From: Poronia punctata
Taxonomy: Eukaryota > Ascomycota > Sordariomycetes > Xylariales > Xylariaceae
Assembly: GCA_022579005.1 (NCBI GenBank)
Contig: MU401576.1
Coordinates: forward strand, 1-64,000
Direction of reading: 5' to 3'
DNA: 64,000 nt
In this document: one piece after another, positions 49,635 through 61,912 of the stretch
Layout of the letters: every line of letters begins with the position of its first letter
How positions within the stretch are numbered: the stretch's first letter is position 1
The notes under the pieces: model-generated
What the model was told of the DNA's origin: nothing
Database searches by the model: none
The model's input: only the letters and a program-made list of their open reading frames with translations
Position numbers and translations under genes: made by a program

Positions 49635-50384
49635 ATGGCCTCTTCAGCGTCTACCCCCACGATTCCGCCTCCGTCCTCCTCTCCCCCACAACAGCCCGAA
49701 TTACAAACGAAGAGTAGTAGCCCGCCCCTGGACCAGTTCAACAATGCGAACCCCATGATCCACAAAATCGCCTTGGGCGTGACGCCGCTCGCACTGCTAG
49801 GCCTATGTCTACCGCCGCGACGTCTGGATCTGCGGGCAATGCTGCTAGGCGGTGTGGCGCTCTGGGGAACGAATCAGTTGACGCACGACTACACGGGACG
49901 GTCATTCTCGCAGCGGTTTTCGGCGCGCGCGGCACAGCTCTCGGGCACGGAGCTGCCGGAGAAGGCTAAGGAGATTCAGATACGGCTGCGCGAGGACAAG
50001 GAGCGCAGGGCACGGTTACAGGCGCTGCGGGACGAGATGGTTCGCACGGGGGCCCTGAAGATTGAGGTTCGCGATGGCGTGGAGATATGGACCGAGGAAC
50101 AGAAGAGGACGTTGCGCGAGGCGTATGAGAAGGAGCGGGATAGGACGGCGGGTGTGGATGCGGATGGGAAGGATAAGAATGTGTTGGAGAAGATCTGGAT
50201 GGGCGATGCTACGCCTGATTGGAAGGAGAAGCGGGCGCAGAGAGAGAGGGAGGCGTTGCAGGATGGTGGTGGGGGGTATTGGGGTCTTATTGCCGATCAG
50301 ATCTCTGAGGTTTTTGGCTTTGAGAAGAAGAGTGAGGATGATGTCACGAAGGGGAAGACTTCTGAGGATGTGAAGAAGTCGTGA
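49635..50384 (+). CDS. Small fungal membrane protein of the 'rhomboid family' annotation type
   Basis: A single exon encodes 249 residues from ATG 49635. The N-terminal 40 residues are Ser/Pro-rich, then LDQFNNANPMIHKIALGVTP begins the conserved part. Two hydrophobic segments follow (about residues 49-63 and 70-82), ending in NQLTHDYTGRSFSQRF. The rest is charged and helical, with WTEEQKRTLREAYEKERD and WMGDATPDWKEKRAQRERE. Fungal homologues are often labelled rhomboid family membrane protein, but two helices are too few and no GxS catalytic motif is visible, so protease activity is not supported. A mitochondrial or ER membrane location is possible. The frame extends upstream to 49515, but homologous sequence starts at the Ser/Pro stretch. 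Confidence 0.85.
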   Translation: MASSASTPTIPPPSSSPPQQPELQTKSSSPPLDQFNNANPMIHKIALGVTPLALLGLCLPPRRLDLRAMLLGGVALWGTNQLTHDYTGRSFSQRFSARAAQLSGTELPEKAKEIQIRLREDKERRARLQALRDEMVRTGALKIEVRDGVEIWTEEQKRTLREAYEKERDRTAGVDADGKDKNVLEKIWMGDATPDWKEKRAQREREALQDGGGGYWGLIADQISEVFGFEKKSEDDVTKGKTSEDVKKS

Positions 50385-51020
50385 GAGTCGTCTTTCCTGG
50401 GTGGGCGAGTTGGCGTGGCCGGACTGTACATATAATGTATACTACTAGTAATGTATGATAATCACCATAACGAGCGTAAAAGGTCTGGGTTCAAGGTCTG
50501 CATATATATCGGTCTACGGAATAATACGACCTTGGCAGCTTTATCAATGCGCTGTAACAGAAATGTGACTTGTCCATCCCCCCTTACGACCGCTTCGCCG
50601 AAAAGGTCTTGTCAATGTAAGAGAGGTCGAGATCCTCGTAATCGAAACTGAAGCAAGCAACGCTCGACTTCTTGTTAATCGCAAATTAGAAACCCCCTTG
50701 TTGTCCTTTCAGTTCCTAGTCCGGCGCAAGGAGCTACTGAAAAATATTAGCTTCCCATTTCGCTGGGTTCCTTTGGTATCGTCTCTTTTAACCTAGCTCT
50801 GCACATCTTTTGACTAGGTAGCATAGGGATCTATATGATAGCATTTGACCTAGAAGAAGCTGGCAAACATGATTCTCCCTTGTATGAAATGATCCGGATC
50901 CAATCTGCTCTTATACGAATTGGTATGATAGCCTATGTTTTCTCCTCATTCGTTGAAGCCCCCCCTAGCCAGCGAAACCAAGATGGTAAACCCACATTGT
51001 CCTCAACCTTGTGACCAATA
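50385..51020. other. Convergent 3' spacer, no gene seen
   Basis: Between the 3' ends of the small membrane protein (+) and the oxygenase (-). Only random short frames. Confidence 0.5.
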
Positions 51021-52401
51021 CTACTGTTTATTTTTATCCTCCCCATAGAGTTGTAGGTATGTCGTCTGCAAGCGCATTTGTAGATGCTCAGCTGCGCTGA
51101 GGACTTTGCGCTCAGCATATGGGTTACCGACGTTAGAGGTCGCCAACTCGCCCTGGAAGTTATGAACACGCTCACTTGGCACAGCGGTTAACGGTGTATC
51201 GTCCGCTGGATGGCAAAAGTAGACGATGGAATACCGCGGTTCTGTCGTCGATTCGTCATCTACTAATTCCTTCGCATGGTCCCCGTAGCCCGTGGCAGAA
51301 CCAGCAAAAGTCACCCTGTGCACCGTGCTGCGGAACAATCCATTCGTCCAATACGAGAGGAGATCCCCGATATTGACGAGGATCGGCGGTGACGGGTCCC
51401 CTTCTGTACCGGGTGGGCATACTGGTACGGGGACCCAGTTGTTGTCCGGCGGGAGAATTTCCAAACCGGCTTGTCCCTTGAGGCGAAAAAGCAGGGTCAC
51501 AGAGCCGTAGTCAGAATGTGCGCCCGCTCTCACATCGTCTGCTTGGGCTGATGGTGTTGCGCTTGGCGGCGGGTAGTACAGAAATCGCAGGATAGACCCA
51601 GAAGGCTTCTCCGGAGAGTGGGCTCTCGTGAAGAAGTCTGGCGGATCTACCCCCAACCCGACACCAAAGAGTAGCAGGAGCTTGCGACATAGCTCGTGGC
51701 ATGATTCGCGGAACGCGGCCAGCTCTGATTCATGCGGTGTGATACTTTCAGGTATGGGCTGGGTTGCCTTGCCATTCTCAAACGGCCCAAAGTTAAAGCC
51801 CCTAAGGCCGATGCGACGTTAGTATCACCCCCGCTCCGACATGCGCTCATAAAGTCTAAAAGTAGCTCAAGGGGTAATCTCACTCTTTGAAATCTCCTAC
51901 CTGAGATGATGAGATCAGTCTCGCGCCGTGCCTAGACGATGGACTAATTACAACAATTCGGTCTGCGTACTTTGGGGGCCACATACACGTTGTGTCTTTG
52001 GGTCAAGGGTCTCGGTGTGCATCCCAGACCAACCCTGATTGTTTTTCTCTATCTTACATCGCTTCTTGTCTGCCAAAGGGGATTCGAAGAGCGTTTTCGA
52101 CTAAATCCAATCCAGGCCCAAGTTAGTTCCCGAAAACAAGGTAGTGGTGTTGTGGTAGGGTTGGTCAAGGACCCCCCCTATTTCAAGGTCTTTGACAGAA
52201 GAGAAAGACGACATCAACAAGATATATGCATACAGTGTTGAAGGCTTGTTCAATTTGCGCGGCAGAGATGTCATGGCCGGTATTCTTAATGTAGACGAAA
52301 CCAAAGTCGGCCGCTGCATCTACCAGCTGTTTGGCTATACGGGCTTGATCATCTCCGTGTCCCGAGATATCGATGACTGGGATGGGGGCTGCCTTGGCCA
52401 T
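51021..52401 (-). CDS. 2-oxoglutarate/Fe(II)-dependent oxygenase, isopenicillin-N-synthase-like
   Basis: Exons 52401-52234, 52100-51987, 51900-51884 and 51801-51021 give 359 residues with frame kept. The N-terminal DIOX_N region reads IPVIDISGHGDDQ and AAADFGFVYIKNTGHDIS. The catalytic half-barrel has the iron-binding H-x-D (AHSDYGSVTLLF) and the distal His (FRSTVHRV), plus the R-x-S pair for 2-oxoglutarate (RYSIVYF). The middle has QGWSGMHTETLDP and DFKEGFNFGPF, both family hallmarks. Relatives include plant and fungal oxidases acting on small metabolites. The substrate here is unknown, and no biosynthetic cluster surrounds it. Exon 3 is only 17 nt (VGDFKE), yet it restores the strongly conserved DFKEGFNF motif. 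The protein is likely cytosolic. Confidence 0.9.
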
Positions 52402-53987
52402 GGGTTGGAGTTTTAAGTTTAAGGAGGCTGGTTTGACTGTGCGTACAATTGTTGTTGGAGAATCTCAACTTGTACTGTGTAGTAGCCTTGTAATAGATAA
52501 ATGTGACACAACTGATCGCTTCAATGTACATACAGGAAATCAAGCTAGAGGCAAGAGCTACTGTGTACGAGTAGCTGCTTTACCCCTTGTAGTTCATACC
52601 TACCTACTTGTTGGTGTACTCGTAGGTAGAAGATGAGGGGCTGCACCTGGCTTGGTGATGTTCAAAACGAGCCAGCGCATCTTCACATTCCTCACCGCAT
52701 GTAAAAGGTGCATATAGTTACCTCCATTACCTACCCATACAGGAACAAGATACAAGGCCTGTAGGTTTATATGGAATCAAATAGTAGACCACATTTATTA
52801 GGCATGTACGTATGCGGCACCTACCTATATGCTACATGTTGCCCGTTGTGTTGAAGCAGCAGGTAGTCTAGGTAAGTAATTAATCGCAATGGAGATTGAT
52901 GTTTGTGACGGTACGTGCTACCTACTTATAATAACCTAGACCGACTACTTTATTCTGGTGGGGCTACAGCAACCTATTCGGACTGGTCCTTTGTTCCGTG
53001 GCTTGGAATTTGGCGGGCAAACGAAACGTGTAACTGGTCTCTCCTGATAGCTCCAGGGTGTCGCACCTCCCGTAGCTAACCTAGCTGTGACTCTGTGAGG
53101 CTCAACGTCCTCCTTCCTCAAATTCCAACCTCAAGTCCTGCCTCATTTTGTCTGTTAAACTATAATTTTGCCATTTCCTGCCCGGTCCCAGGATATTCCC
53201 GTTGTTCTGAGTCTTGCAGCATCCAAATTCTGCCTATCAATCGTTCCCCTCCTACTGCTTGAGACCCATCTTATATTTACTTGGTTCTATGGTCAACCTT
53301 TGACAAAGTTGCAATATTTGCGACTGTCCGTATCGGCCAACCCACCTCTGGTTTCTCCTACTTCTGCCTCCAGAATACTTGACGCCTTCCATCTACTTGG
53401 TAGAGTCCGCACGATGCATAGTAAGTCCCAGTTCCCTGCTTCTCGAGCATCTTCAGTCGCATTCTGGTATACCGGTTACTTCTCCGTCCTACCATTCATG
53501 TCGGCCACGCTCTCCTCGCCCACCCACTCTCGTCCGATGGTTAAACCAGAAAATACCTTCCGCGGCCCGAATCCGTTCCATCTCGAGCACTCATTCGATC
53601 TTAATTACCGCCACGCTCCTCACGGATAGCATAGCATCTCCTAGTGAACGCCAGCCCGTTTCCAGCTCGTCAAACATGCCCCCCCCCCCACGTTCGATCT
53701 TCGCGATAGTCCCCCAGTCGACACACAATTCCAACCCGGCTTTTTCCGATAGAAACGCGATGCGTCATACCATAGTCATATCTTGCTTCTTACCGCCTGC
53801 CCAAATCCTCGAATATCCTATACTCCGAAAGGGATTGCATTAGCTACTTTATCACCCACACGGCACCGTTCCGGTACTGGAGGGCGATCCGAGAACTGGA
53901 CTTATTACATTGGCTTACACCCGGGAAAAGAGGGGAGGACCAAACTTGGGCACATCGTAAACTTTTCACTGACTTGGTGTGTTCTAG
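52402..53987. other. Promoter and 5' leader region, possible tiny first exon of the Mkt1 gene
   Basis: Divergent promoter region between the oxygenase (-) and the Mkt1 homologue (+). Frames at 53168-53843 overlap each other and resemble nothing. ATG CAT A at 53414-53420 followed by GTAAGT would splice in frame to 53988 (567-nt intron) and could supply the missing Mkt1 start codon. Confidence 0.4.
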
Positions 53988-56424
53988 TTCCATTTGACGA
54001 TCATTGGATTAATGAGCAAACGGGGTGAGTAGGGAGTTCATGTGGTATTTCGTGGCCATAACTGACGACACAACAGGACGGCCACGGCCTCGCAGCTTGA
54101 AGATACAACGGTGGCAGTTGATGCGTCCTACTACCTCCAACTATTTCTCGCCAATGCTCCTGCCCATGAACCTCTTTTGCCCGCCCTAGGCGGTCTGACC
54201 GGCATCCAGGCGCACATAGAAGCCGATCTGGATGGCTGGCTCGCAAACAAGTGCACGCCCTTCTTTATTTTCAATGGCCAGTCTGTGGTGGGATCCGAAG
54301 AAGTGACTATCCAGCGAGGCATCAGGGCTATCGCAGGCACGGATGAAGCATGGAGCCTTTATTTTCAAAGCCAGGCCAACGAGGCTGTCGCTGCTTTCGG
54401 TAACCATAAGGGTACGTCCAAGCTCCCCGCGTTACCGAGCGCGGGCTAGTATTCGAGGCATGAGCTCACCTTGTCTAGGGGCATACCTGATTGAGAACCT
54501 GTATCCGCTCCTCCAGTCGATCTTACAACGACGTGGATTACACTTCAAAGTGGCGCCTGTCAACGCAGCCGCTCAAGTAAGTGTTGTTCCGGTTCTCGGA
54601 GTGCTCCAAAGGTACTGACAATCCAAAAATAGATTGCGTATTTTGACATGATTGATTCGGACCAAGTCTCGGCGATAATGGGGTCGCAAGAACTTTTGTT
54701 GTACCCGATTCAAGGCCTCGTCATCAAGTGGATTGACTGGGAGAGTATGACGTTTGCATGCGTGCAGAAGAAGAACATCATTAAGAATCTAGCCGCGTCA
54801 GAGTCCATGTTCATCGACGCCGTTCTCATGGCAGGAACATCTTTTCTGCCTGGCTTCCCCCCTCTCAGGGATGCAGGCATCACCCCGCGTCAACCACCAA
54901 TGATCCAGGATGCGCTTAATATGCTACGAACGTCGGAGAAGTCGGTCGAGAATGCGTGTAATTCGTTCAATGACATCCTCAACAAGCGTGATCCTACCTG
55001 GTTGCAGAAGTATCGGAGAGCAAGGATGAGCGTAGAGCACTTCATCTACATCGACGAGTCTGGCGAAATCAAGGTGAATAAGCCTGATACACTTACACAC
55101 GATAACTGGGAATACCTCGGCTACCGACTGCCAGCGGAACTGTACCATTATCTCGACCGCGGTCTCATCGAATCCCGCCTGCTTAGCTGGATCTCCCATG
55201 GTAAGATTGTGGTGTTTCCGACTCTCGACGGGGGTAGTCCACCGGAATATAGGAAACTGGTCACCGAGCAATTGACGGAGTTGAGACAACTTACCCTATA
55301 TCTCGTCTTACCAAGGATGAATCGGGGTATCCAATACAAGCCTATCCATCTCAGGGTGTGGTATGACGACAGATATTCTCACAAGATAGAATATCGTCCG
55401 CAAGACGCCAGGGCCCTGAAAGCCCTGCAGCAGGCAAACACTTGGAATGTAGACCAGGCCACTGTGGATAAGCACTTCCCCAATGCGAAGAAACGCTCCG
55501 TTCTGTTTGAGGTGATGGCCTTGAAAAACCAAGAATTTGCCAAGTCCACCATAACCAGAACCAAAACCCGGGACATCTCGTCCGGCGATTTGATTGTGTC
55601 TATCACCATCTGGCGCTATTTGCACCTCCGAGGTTACGTCAATGATAACCACCGACTTACTGCTTGGGGAGAGGCGCTTGCCAAATCACTCGAGGCGTTG
55701 GAGCCGACCGCGGCCAAATACCCCACTGTCCCCAACCTGTTCGAGGCAGTTCTCCTGGCGTATGAGCTGCTTCGGTTTGGCCTCCTAAACGGCCGTAATC
55801 AGCACCCCGAGTTGAACGGCCTGCCGATGAATGGCACCGACGACGATAAAACAAGCTTACTACTCATCAGCCGTTGTGCGATCATGTTGAAGTTGCGCCA
55901 CCAAGCCAATGGCTATACCGGCCCCCTGAGCAAGAACTTCCTGAGCTTCCGGTCCCTGACATCCTCTGTGAGGGAGTCGTCCCGCGACTTATTGGAAGCG
56001 ATTGTGGCATACCTCTTTTTGTATGCGCAGGCGAAACGCGAGAGGACAGATTACCTTGAAATCAGTCACCGGTGAGTTGGGAGCACTCTAGATGTTTTTG
56101 CCGCATTTATTGTCAATTATATCCGAATCTAACTCTTATAGGCTACCATTCTTGACCGACACTGATGTCGCCCTCGGAATTGCTGTCAAGACTCTCCTGG
56201 ATGATATCCACCCGGACGAGACGGCCGACCAGAAAGCGGTAAAGAAAAAGGAGTTCCCAGGCAAGTATGTGCCGTATGCGACAAATTTCTACGAGGACCT
56301 CGACATCGCGTGCGACTTGTTCAACGCACTCCACACAGGCATCAAGACGCTTGCTGGAGAGGTCTCAGCTGCGGATAGGTTCGTCTGGGATAAGGCGGCC
56401 AAATATCTTCAGCTCCGCCGATGA
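53988..56424 (+). CDS. mkt1: Mkt1 homologue, XPG-like post-transcriptional regulator
   Basis: Exons 53988-54024, 54077-54411, 54479-54576, 54633-56071 and 56142-56424 join in frame to about 730 residues. The N-terminal XPG-like region reads VAVDASYYLQLFL and later IDSDQVSAIMGSQELLLYPI (XPG-I-like). FIDAVLMAGTSFLPGFPPL, the domain linking to Mkt1_N/C, follows. The C-terminal Mkt1_C part has FEVMALKNQEFAKS and ends KYLQLRR. Yeast Mkt1 (830 residues) acts with Pbp1 on poly(A)-binding ribonucleoproteins and controls HO mRNA translation and dsRNA virus maintenance. The nuclease site is generally degenerate in this family. The start codon is not certain: exon 53988 begins inside the frame after a TAG acceptor, and the best candidate first exon is 53414-53420. 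Gene symbol rests on family similarity. Confidence 0.88.
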
Positions 56425-57352
56425 ACCTCTCCAAACGATATGGGATGTGACTTGAAATCCCCACACCGCCCATAATGCTTAACGCCGGGCTCACGCATAT
56501 TACAGCCTGCTTCCGAGCCTGAGATTATGTGGCTAGTTTGAGACGACATCGACAGGGTGATGCGAGCTTCGAAAACAAAGAAACAAAGGCTAATGCGACC
56601 AACCGACGGCCGCAGCCACGGGTGAGGCGTTTGTAGCGATCGATGTCCTCGTCCTTGACATCATGTATTATGTGCTTGGGGCAACGTTCATCGGACACCA
56701 TGGATGGGCGGGCTTAAGGTATTGCAAGGCGTTGGAGACGGGAAAAAAGCGAGATCTGCGGCTCTTGAGTGTGAGCATACTTGCCATTCGGTCTGCAAAA
56801 CACTTGTTGTTTTTGGGCCTTCTCAGTAGTCGCGGTATTTATAGATAAGAACAGTTAGAGGCCAGAGTTTTGCGCAACCGGAATCTTCGATACCCCGGTT
56901 TGTCTTTCTCTTTGGTCCTAGACACGCCCCAACTATTCGCTTTGCCGTCTCCCTTGTTCCTTTTTGGGCAAGGGATGTCAAATATTGGCAGACTGCACAT
57001 GTGGCTTTGGCGAAGGACATGGGTTTTAGAAACACAACCGTGGTATGTAATGCTCTACAAAGGGGGTTTGGCAACTAAGTCATTGTAACATCCCGGGCAA
57101 GATTTGGCGCTTTCCGGTGAAGAAATAATATCAAACGATAATGGCAATGCCCCCCCCCCCCCCACCCCCCGGTGCTCTTTTGACGATTAAAAGAAAGCCA
57201 CCGAAGTGATAGGCATCTGGCGAACAAAAATCCTGTGATTGGTCTAGGTCTGCCTGACCAACTAAGTTCAATCAAGTCCAAAGATTCGCTTTTACTGCAG
57301 GATATTTATTAACCTTGTAATATGATAGATAGTATCCCGGATCTTTGACATT
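56425..57352. other. Convergent 3' spacer with a long C tract
   Basis: Between the 3' ends of the Mkt1 gene (+) and the Tda3-like gene (-). No gene seen. A C14-A-C6 tract starts at 57150. Confidence 0.6.
57150..57170. repeat. Poly-C tract (C14 A C6)
   Basis: A homopolymer run read directly from the sequence, in the spacer between two convergent genes. Its length is prone to sequencing error. Confidence 0.85.
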
Positions 57353-58971
57353 CTAAATGCCAAATTGCTTGGGGTCTAGCTCGGCGACGTCAGCGCTCGT
57401 GGCAACGCCATCGAATATGAACTCGCTCATCAGCTTCCCCGTTGCTGGCGCGTTCTGGATACCCCAGCAAGTATGGCCTGCAGCAATCCAGATTCCTTCG
57501 ACCGCTGTCGCCCCTACGAGGGGCGTATTATCCTGTCCACGACGCATATGCCGCGGCATGTAGCAGGCTTGCTTGGCCGTGACAGGAGCGGATTTTAGTA
57601 CGGCGCTGACGGTGCCAATGTAGGCGACCATGTCATCGCACTGCGCCTCGTCGACTTGGACGAAGTCTGCCGTCTCGGGCAGCGGCACGGACGGATCCGT
57701 CTCTCCGCACGCATAAACCTCACGGCCCGGTCTGGCGTAGATTTCTGGGTCTACGGTTCCTTTGTGGATTCGACGCTGTCTATGTGACGGCTTCCAGCTC
57801 GCCGGGAGGTCTATGTTGGTAAAGACAGCATATGGCGTTACATCTGCCTCGAAAATGACGCTGTGGGCACGAAGGCCGTCCACCTTACTCTGCGGCAAAA
57901 TCGAACCGGTCCAGGGCCCCGCCGCTACCACGACATCTGTGACGCCCTGGATGGTTCGGAGCGAGCCTGTTACTCGGTCAATATATTCTACCGCCTTAAA
58001 CATTCCGCGGCCGGGGCCTATGCCGGTCACCTTCGCGTCGAGGCGTATCTCTACACCTGCCGAACGTGCTAGCTCAGCAATGGACGTCGTGAATTGATAG
58101 GGGTGCACCTGTGCCGTTTCAGTATACCCTTCTAAGCCCATCACGTCATACTCTTCTACGAGATCGCCATCAATCCAGTCCAAGTCGGCAGGGAGGACGG
58201 ATTTGCGCAATAGCTGGGTTGCAGCCTCATCCTGTTTGGGCAGTTTTTCCCAGTCCTTCTCGTCCAACTGCCCCCGGGTTTCTGCTTCGAACGAAGGCTC
58301 TACCACTTCGTGGGGCAAAGTCGCATGTTCCTTTTCCTCAGGTATCGGCATAGGCGTTCCCGCGGAATAGCGTTTTTGTTCGCTCCCTCTATTCGCTCGG
58401 CTCGATGTAGACCTCCTCGTTTTCGCTCTAGACTTTCCCTTGGGCTTAGAGCCTCTATCCCCCACAGTAGCAGCAATCTGGCCACATTCTAGCCGCCGAT
58501 AGCCCCATCTTGTAGGGCCGTCGTGCTCGGCAGCAAGGTCGGCGTGTAGACGGTAGGACAGGGGAGCTAGGCACATGGGATAGGCCCAAAGACCGAGGAG
58601 CCCACCAGCCTTGCCCGAGGCACCGGCGGCTATAGACGTAGCTTCGACGAGGGTGATGTGGTGGATCAGCGGGTTGTAGGACGAATGCCGAGTTAAATAG
58701 TAAGCCGTGGTTGCGCCAATAATACCGCCCCCTGTGAAGGCGAAGTCCTGTCAGCAAAGCTGGAAATTTGACCAGATAGAAGGTGTCCTGGGATAGCCGG
58801 GGCTGGCAATTCCGGACCTAGTCTAGGGGATGGGTTGGATTGGAATAGAGATGTGCCTGGACTGAGGACCCATGGTATGTATATCCATCATATGTCTGTG
58901 TATCGGCAGCGAGCGGCGCAAAGCATACCTATGATCACGATATGTCGCGGTCGGGGCATAGAGGAGTCCAT
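57353..58971 (-). CDS. FAD-dependent oxidoreductase (DAO family), Tda3-like
   Basis: Exons 58971-58929 and 58731-57353 give 473 residues. The 197-nt intron splits the dinucleotide-binding motif, and joining gives RHIVIIGGGIIGATTAYYLT, a perfect GxGxxG Rossmann start. ATSIAAGASGKAGGLLGLWA follows, as in DAO-family enzymes related to yeast Tda3. The middle has VVVAAGPWTGSILPQSKV, and the C-terminus PLVGATAVEGIWIAAGHTCWGIQNAPATGKLMSE, the FAD-binding G-H and A-P-A-T-G-K motif. Residues of about 120-165 form a basic Ser/Arg/Lys-rich insertion that looks disordered. Yeast Tda3 is linked to late endosome-Golgi traffic rather than a known substrate. The true reaction is unknown; glycine/sarcosine-type oxidation is only a family-level guess. 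The start at 58971 gives a natural short N-terminus. Confidence 0.9.
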
Positions 58972-61066
58972 CGCTTCGTTGACATGGCGCGTTGCCGATT
59001 GGTCGCCAAAAGCTGCAGCAGATTCCAGCGGCAATGAGAATGTCCCCCCTCCTTAACTCCGCTCGATGCTTACAAAACTCGAAGGTACTTTACATAATAG
59101 GAGTCGATTTCGACTAGGTAGCTGACTCGATCAAGGCGACGATCGAACTTGTACGTACACGCGAACTCTTTTGTCTCCACTCGCCGTGGATATCTTGCTT
59201 ATATCTCGGATTAGACTAGGGTGTATTCACGTTATTCTAGTATTAGCTTTTTGTTGTTGATGCTCTTTGTTTTTAACATCGGGGAGCATTGATGGCGGGT
59301 GATAACTTGGAGCTACAGGAGAAGCGATGCTCTACCCACCTCACATAAAGAGGGGCGAAATGCAACGGTGCTCATGCAGGAACGGCAATTTGAAAACTCA
59401 CTCCGCTGCTACTACTTAACCGGTTAGGCCCGAGTTGATAGCACCTACCTGAGATTACTCCAAAGGGTAATTGAAATGATAGGAATATGTTGTGCGAGTA
59501 GAACACTGAGTTCCTAAGTACTGGGCAGAGTAATAATGCTTTCTGTTGTCAATGGGAGTGTACACATAGGTAGATTATCTCGACTGAGCTTGATGCGAAC
59601 TTGACACCAAGGGGAATGAGAGGTGATCGTGCCTCGGACATGTGTATTTAGTACGTAAACTAGACTACGGGGGACTACCTACATGTACCTTGGTAGAACT
59701 GTTATCAAATTCTTACTTTTGGTTGGCACCAAGACCAGACTGGTCAAATGTCGTCATTCTACCCAAGCACCTAAAGACTATCATATCCCAACTCCGATAT
59801 GCATGGAGTCTACTCGTACACGTTTCCATTATTTGTTATCAGGTAGGTAGGCAAGGTAGTATTTCTCTTTTATGTTTTCTGCAGTACGATCGGGGCGCGA
59901 ATTTCTTAATGATCGGACTTGAACATAATCAAAGATGCGGCATCTTATGTGATATCGGGTCACGTTAGTCTCGGGTCACAGGTTTGCCAAGCTTGCTTTT
60001 GCACTGCAATTGGCTCCGATTTTTGTAACTACAATGCCCGTGTGACGGGCATATTGAAATTCATAATTGGCAGTGCTCAAAGGTTATTTACGGTTTGGGT
60101 TGCCTACATTACTTGCCTGTGTTAGGTACTGCGTGACAAAAGAACATGCAGGTTACATGATTTGTCACCACCGCAACCTCAATTTTCTATGTTGGCGGGG
60201 CCTGGGACCTAGGCCGAGAAACGAGAAACGAGACTCTGGACAGGTAATTTGTAATCTGTTACAGGTCGCAACAGCCTGCAACATACGAGTACCCATTTCC
60301 TGCTTACTTGGGCTCGTCTCTGAATCACATAACCAAGCCTTACCCAGCCCCGGCCCGGCCCATTTTAATTCTATCGCATCATCCCTTTTACTGTTTCTTG
60401 CATCCCACCACGAGCTCGACCGTCATGAATGGCCGAATCAGAAGCTATAGGCAAGCAGCCAGCTTGATCAATGGTATGCAATTCCACATCCCTTAGAAGA
60501 CATCTTCCCAGTTTCTATGTACTGTACCTTTTTTTCATGTCGTTCTCAGCAGAGGCAAGGGGTTGTAGACGGCGGCTGGTAGAGGTTAGGAGCAGTCTGG
60601 GGGAGTTAAGTATCTACACGTAGTGAAACCCATGGACATTGACTTATGTCATATGTACCTGCCAGCTCGAACATATGTACTGATAGCAGCGATAACCCGC
60701 CAACTGCACTGTCCGCATTGCCTGCCGGTACATTCATTAGGTGCAGTGTCTACTCCGCAGCTAGGCCCCTGCTGACTATTTCGGTCATTGAAAGGAAAAC
60801 AAGACCGACTTGTGACAACTGGGCTCGGTTTCGGAGCTCCCCTAGCTCGTCATGATCGTCTGCCATCCGTCCCACACCCCACCTATATTAATGTGAAGGC
60901 CTTCGCGACATTGCTATATTCCCGGCCAATTTCTTCGAATTTCACACCTTATTATTACATTACTCCTACCCGCCTCAATTCGCTTGCATCCGATTCCTTT
61001 CCCGTCAGTCCAATCACTTCAAGATTCAGGTTGAGTTCAAGTTCGGAATCTAGACCTATACACACA
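58972..61066. other. 2.1 kb divergent promoter region, no gene seen
   Basis: Upstream of both the Tda3-like gene (-) and the glutathione peroxidase gene (+). Frames at 59642-60496 show no family match and are A/T-leaning. A pyrimidine-rich stretch (about 60940-61020) precedes the peroxidase start, as expected for a core promoter and leader. Confidence 0.5.
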
Positions 61067-61912
61067 ATGGCCGCTGCTACCGCTTTCTGGGACTTCACCA
61101 CCAAGGACAGTATGTATCTTTCCCGGTTGCCCTTTCTCTCTAGATGATAGCTTCTACTCTTGAAGCTGCCATTGCAATTCCCCGTCGTGGACTGAAGCAG
61201 CTAACCGATTGTGTCTTCTGTCTACAGAGAAGGGTGGTGATAAGCCTCTCTCTGAATACAAGGGCAAGGTCGTTCTCGCCGTCAATACTGCCTCCAAATG
61301 CGGCTTCACTCCCCAGTTTGCTGGTCTCGAGAAACTGTAAGCCACCTTGACTACACATTACTACATACATGAGCTCCTACGTGTAAACCCTGATTGTATC
61401 CTTGATGCGCGCCACGACAAACGCCCTCCGGTGTTCACACTTTGCTTCTTGTAAACTGACCGTACTCGACAGATATAAGAACATCACTGCGGAACATCCC
61501 GACGACTTCGTCATCCTCGGCTTCCCCTGTAACCAGTTTGGCAATCAAGACCCCGGCAGCAACGACGAGATCCAGGAGTTTTGCCAGGCCAACTACGGTG
61601 TGACTTTCCCTGTTCTCGGCAAGGTTGACGTCAACGGCGACAAGCCCGAGCCTGTATGGGAATGGATGAAGAACGAGCAGCCCGGCCTCTTGGGCATGAA
61701 GCGTGTCAAGTGGAACTTTGAAAAGTTTCTCATCGGCCGTGACGGCAAGGTCAAGGGCCGCTGGGCCTCGACCACCAAGCCCGAGAGTCTTGAGAAGCAG
61801 ATCAAGGAACAACGTAAGTTTCGCCCGCTGTCTATACGATGCTGGTCACAGACAAGAGTAAATGTGCTAACTAGAATCCACATATGCAGTTGCCGCCCCC
61901 AAGAAGGAGTAA
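61067..61912 (+). CDS. gpx3: Thiol glutathione peroxidase, Hyr1/Gpx3 type
   Basis: Exons 61067-61109, 61228-61336, 61473-61813 and 61890-61912 give 171 residues, the usual length. [12 protein letters not shown] holds the peroxidatic Cys (cysteine rather than selenocysteine). [17 protein letters not shown] holds the second conserved Cys and the Gln of the active site. [12 protein letters not shown] supplies the third Cys, matching the position of the resolving Cys of yeast Hyr1. [10 protein letters not shown] has the Trp-Asn pair. Such enzymes reduce hydroperoxides, usually with thioredoxin, and in yeast relay oxidation to the Yap1 regulator. No targeting sequence is obvious, so it is probably cytosolic. 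Exon 4 codes only the last residues (LAAPKKE). The symbol is by similarity to yeast. Confidence 0.95.

Noticed and set aside
49635..50384. Active rhomboid protease
   Set aside because: Only two hydrophobic segments and no GxS or matching His motif are visible.
53168..53843. Two overlapping 150-codon frames upstream of the Mkt1 gene
   Set aside because: They overlap in different frames, lack any domain and sit where the leader and first intron of the Mkt1 gene are expected.
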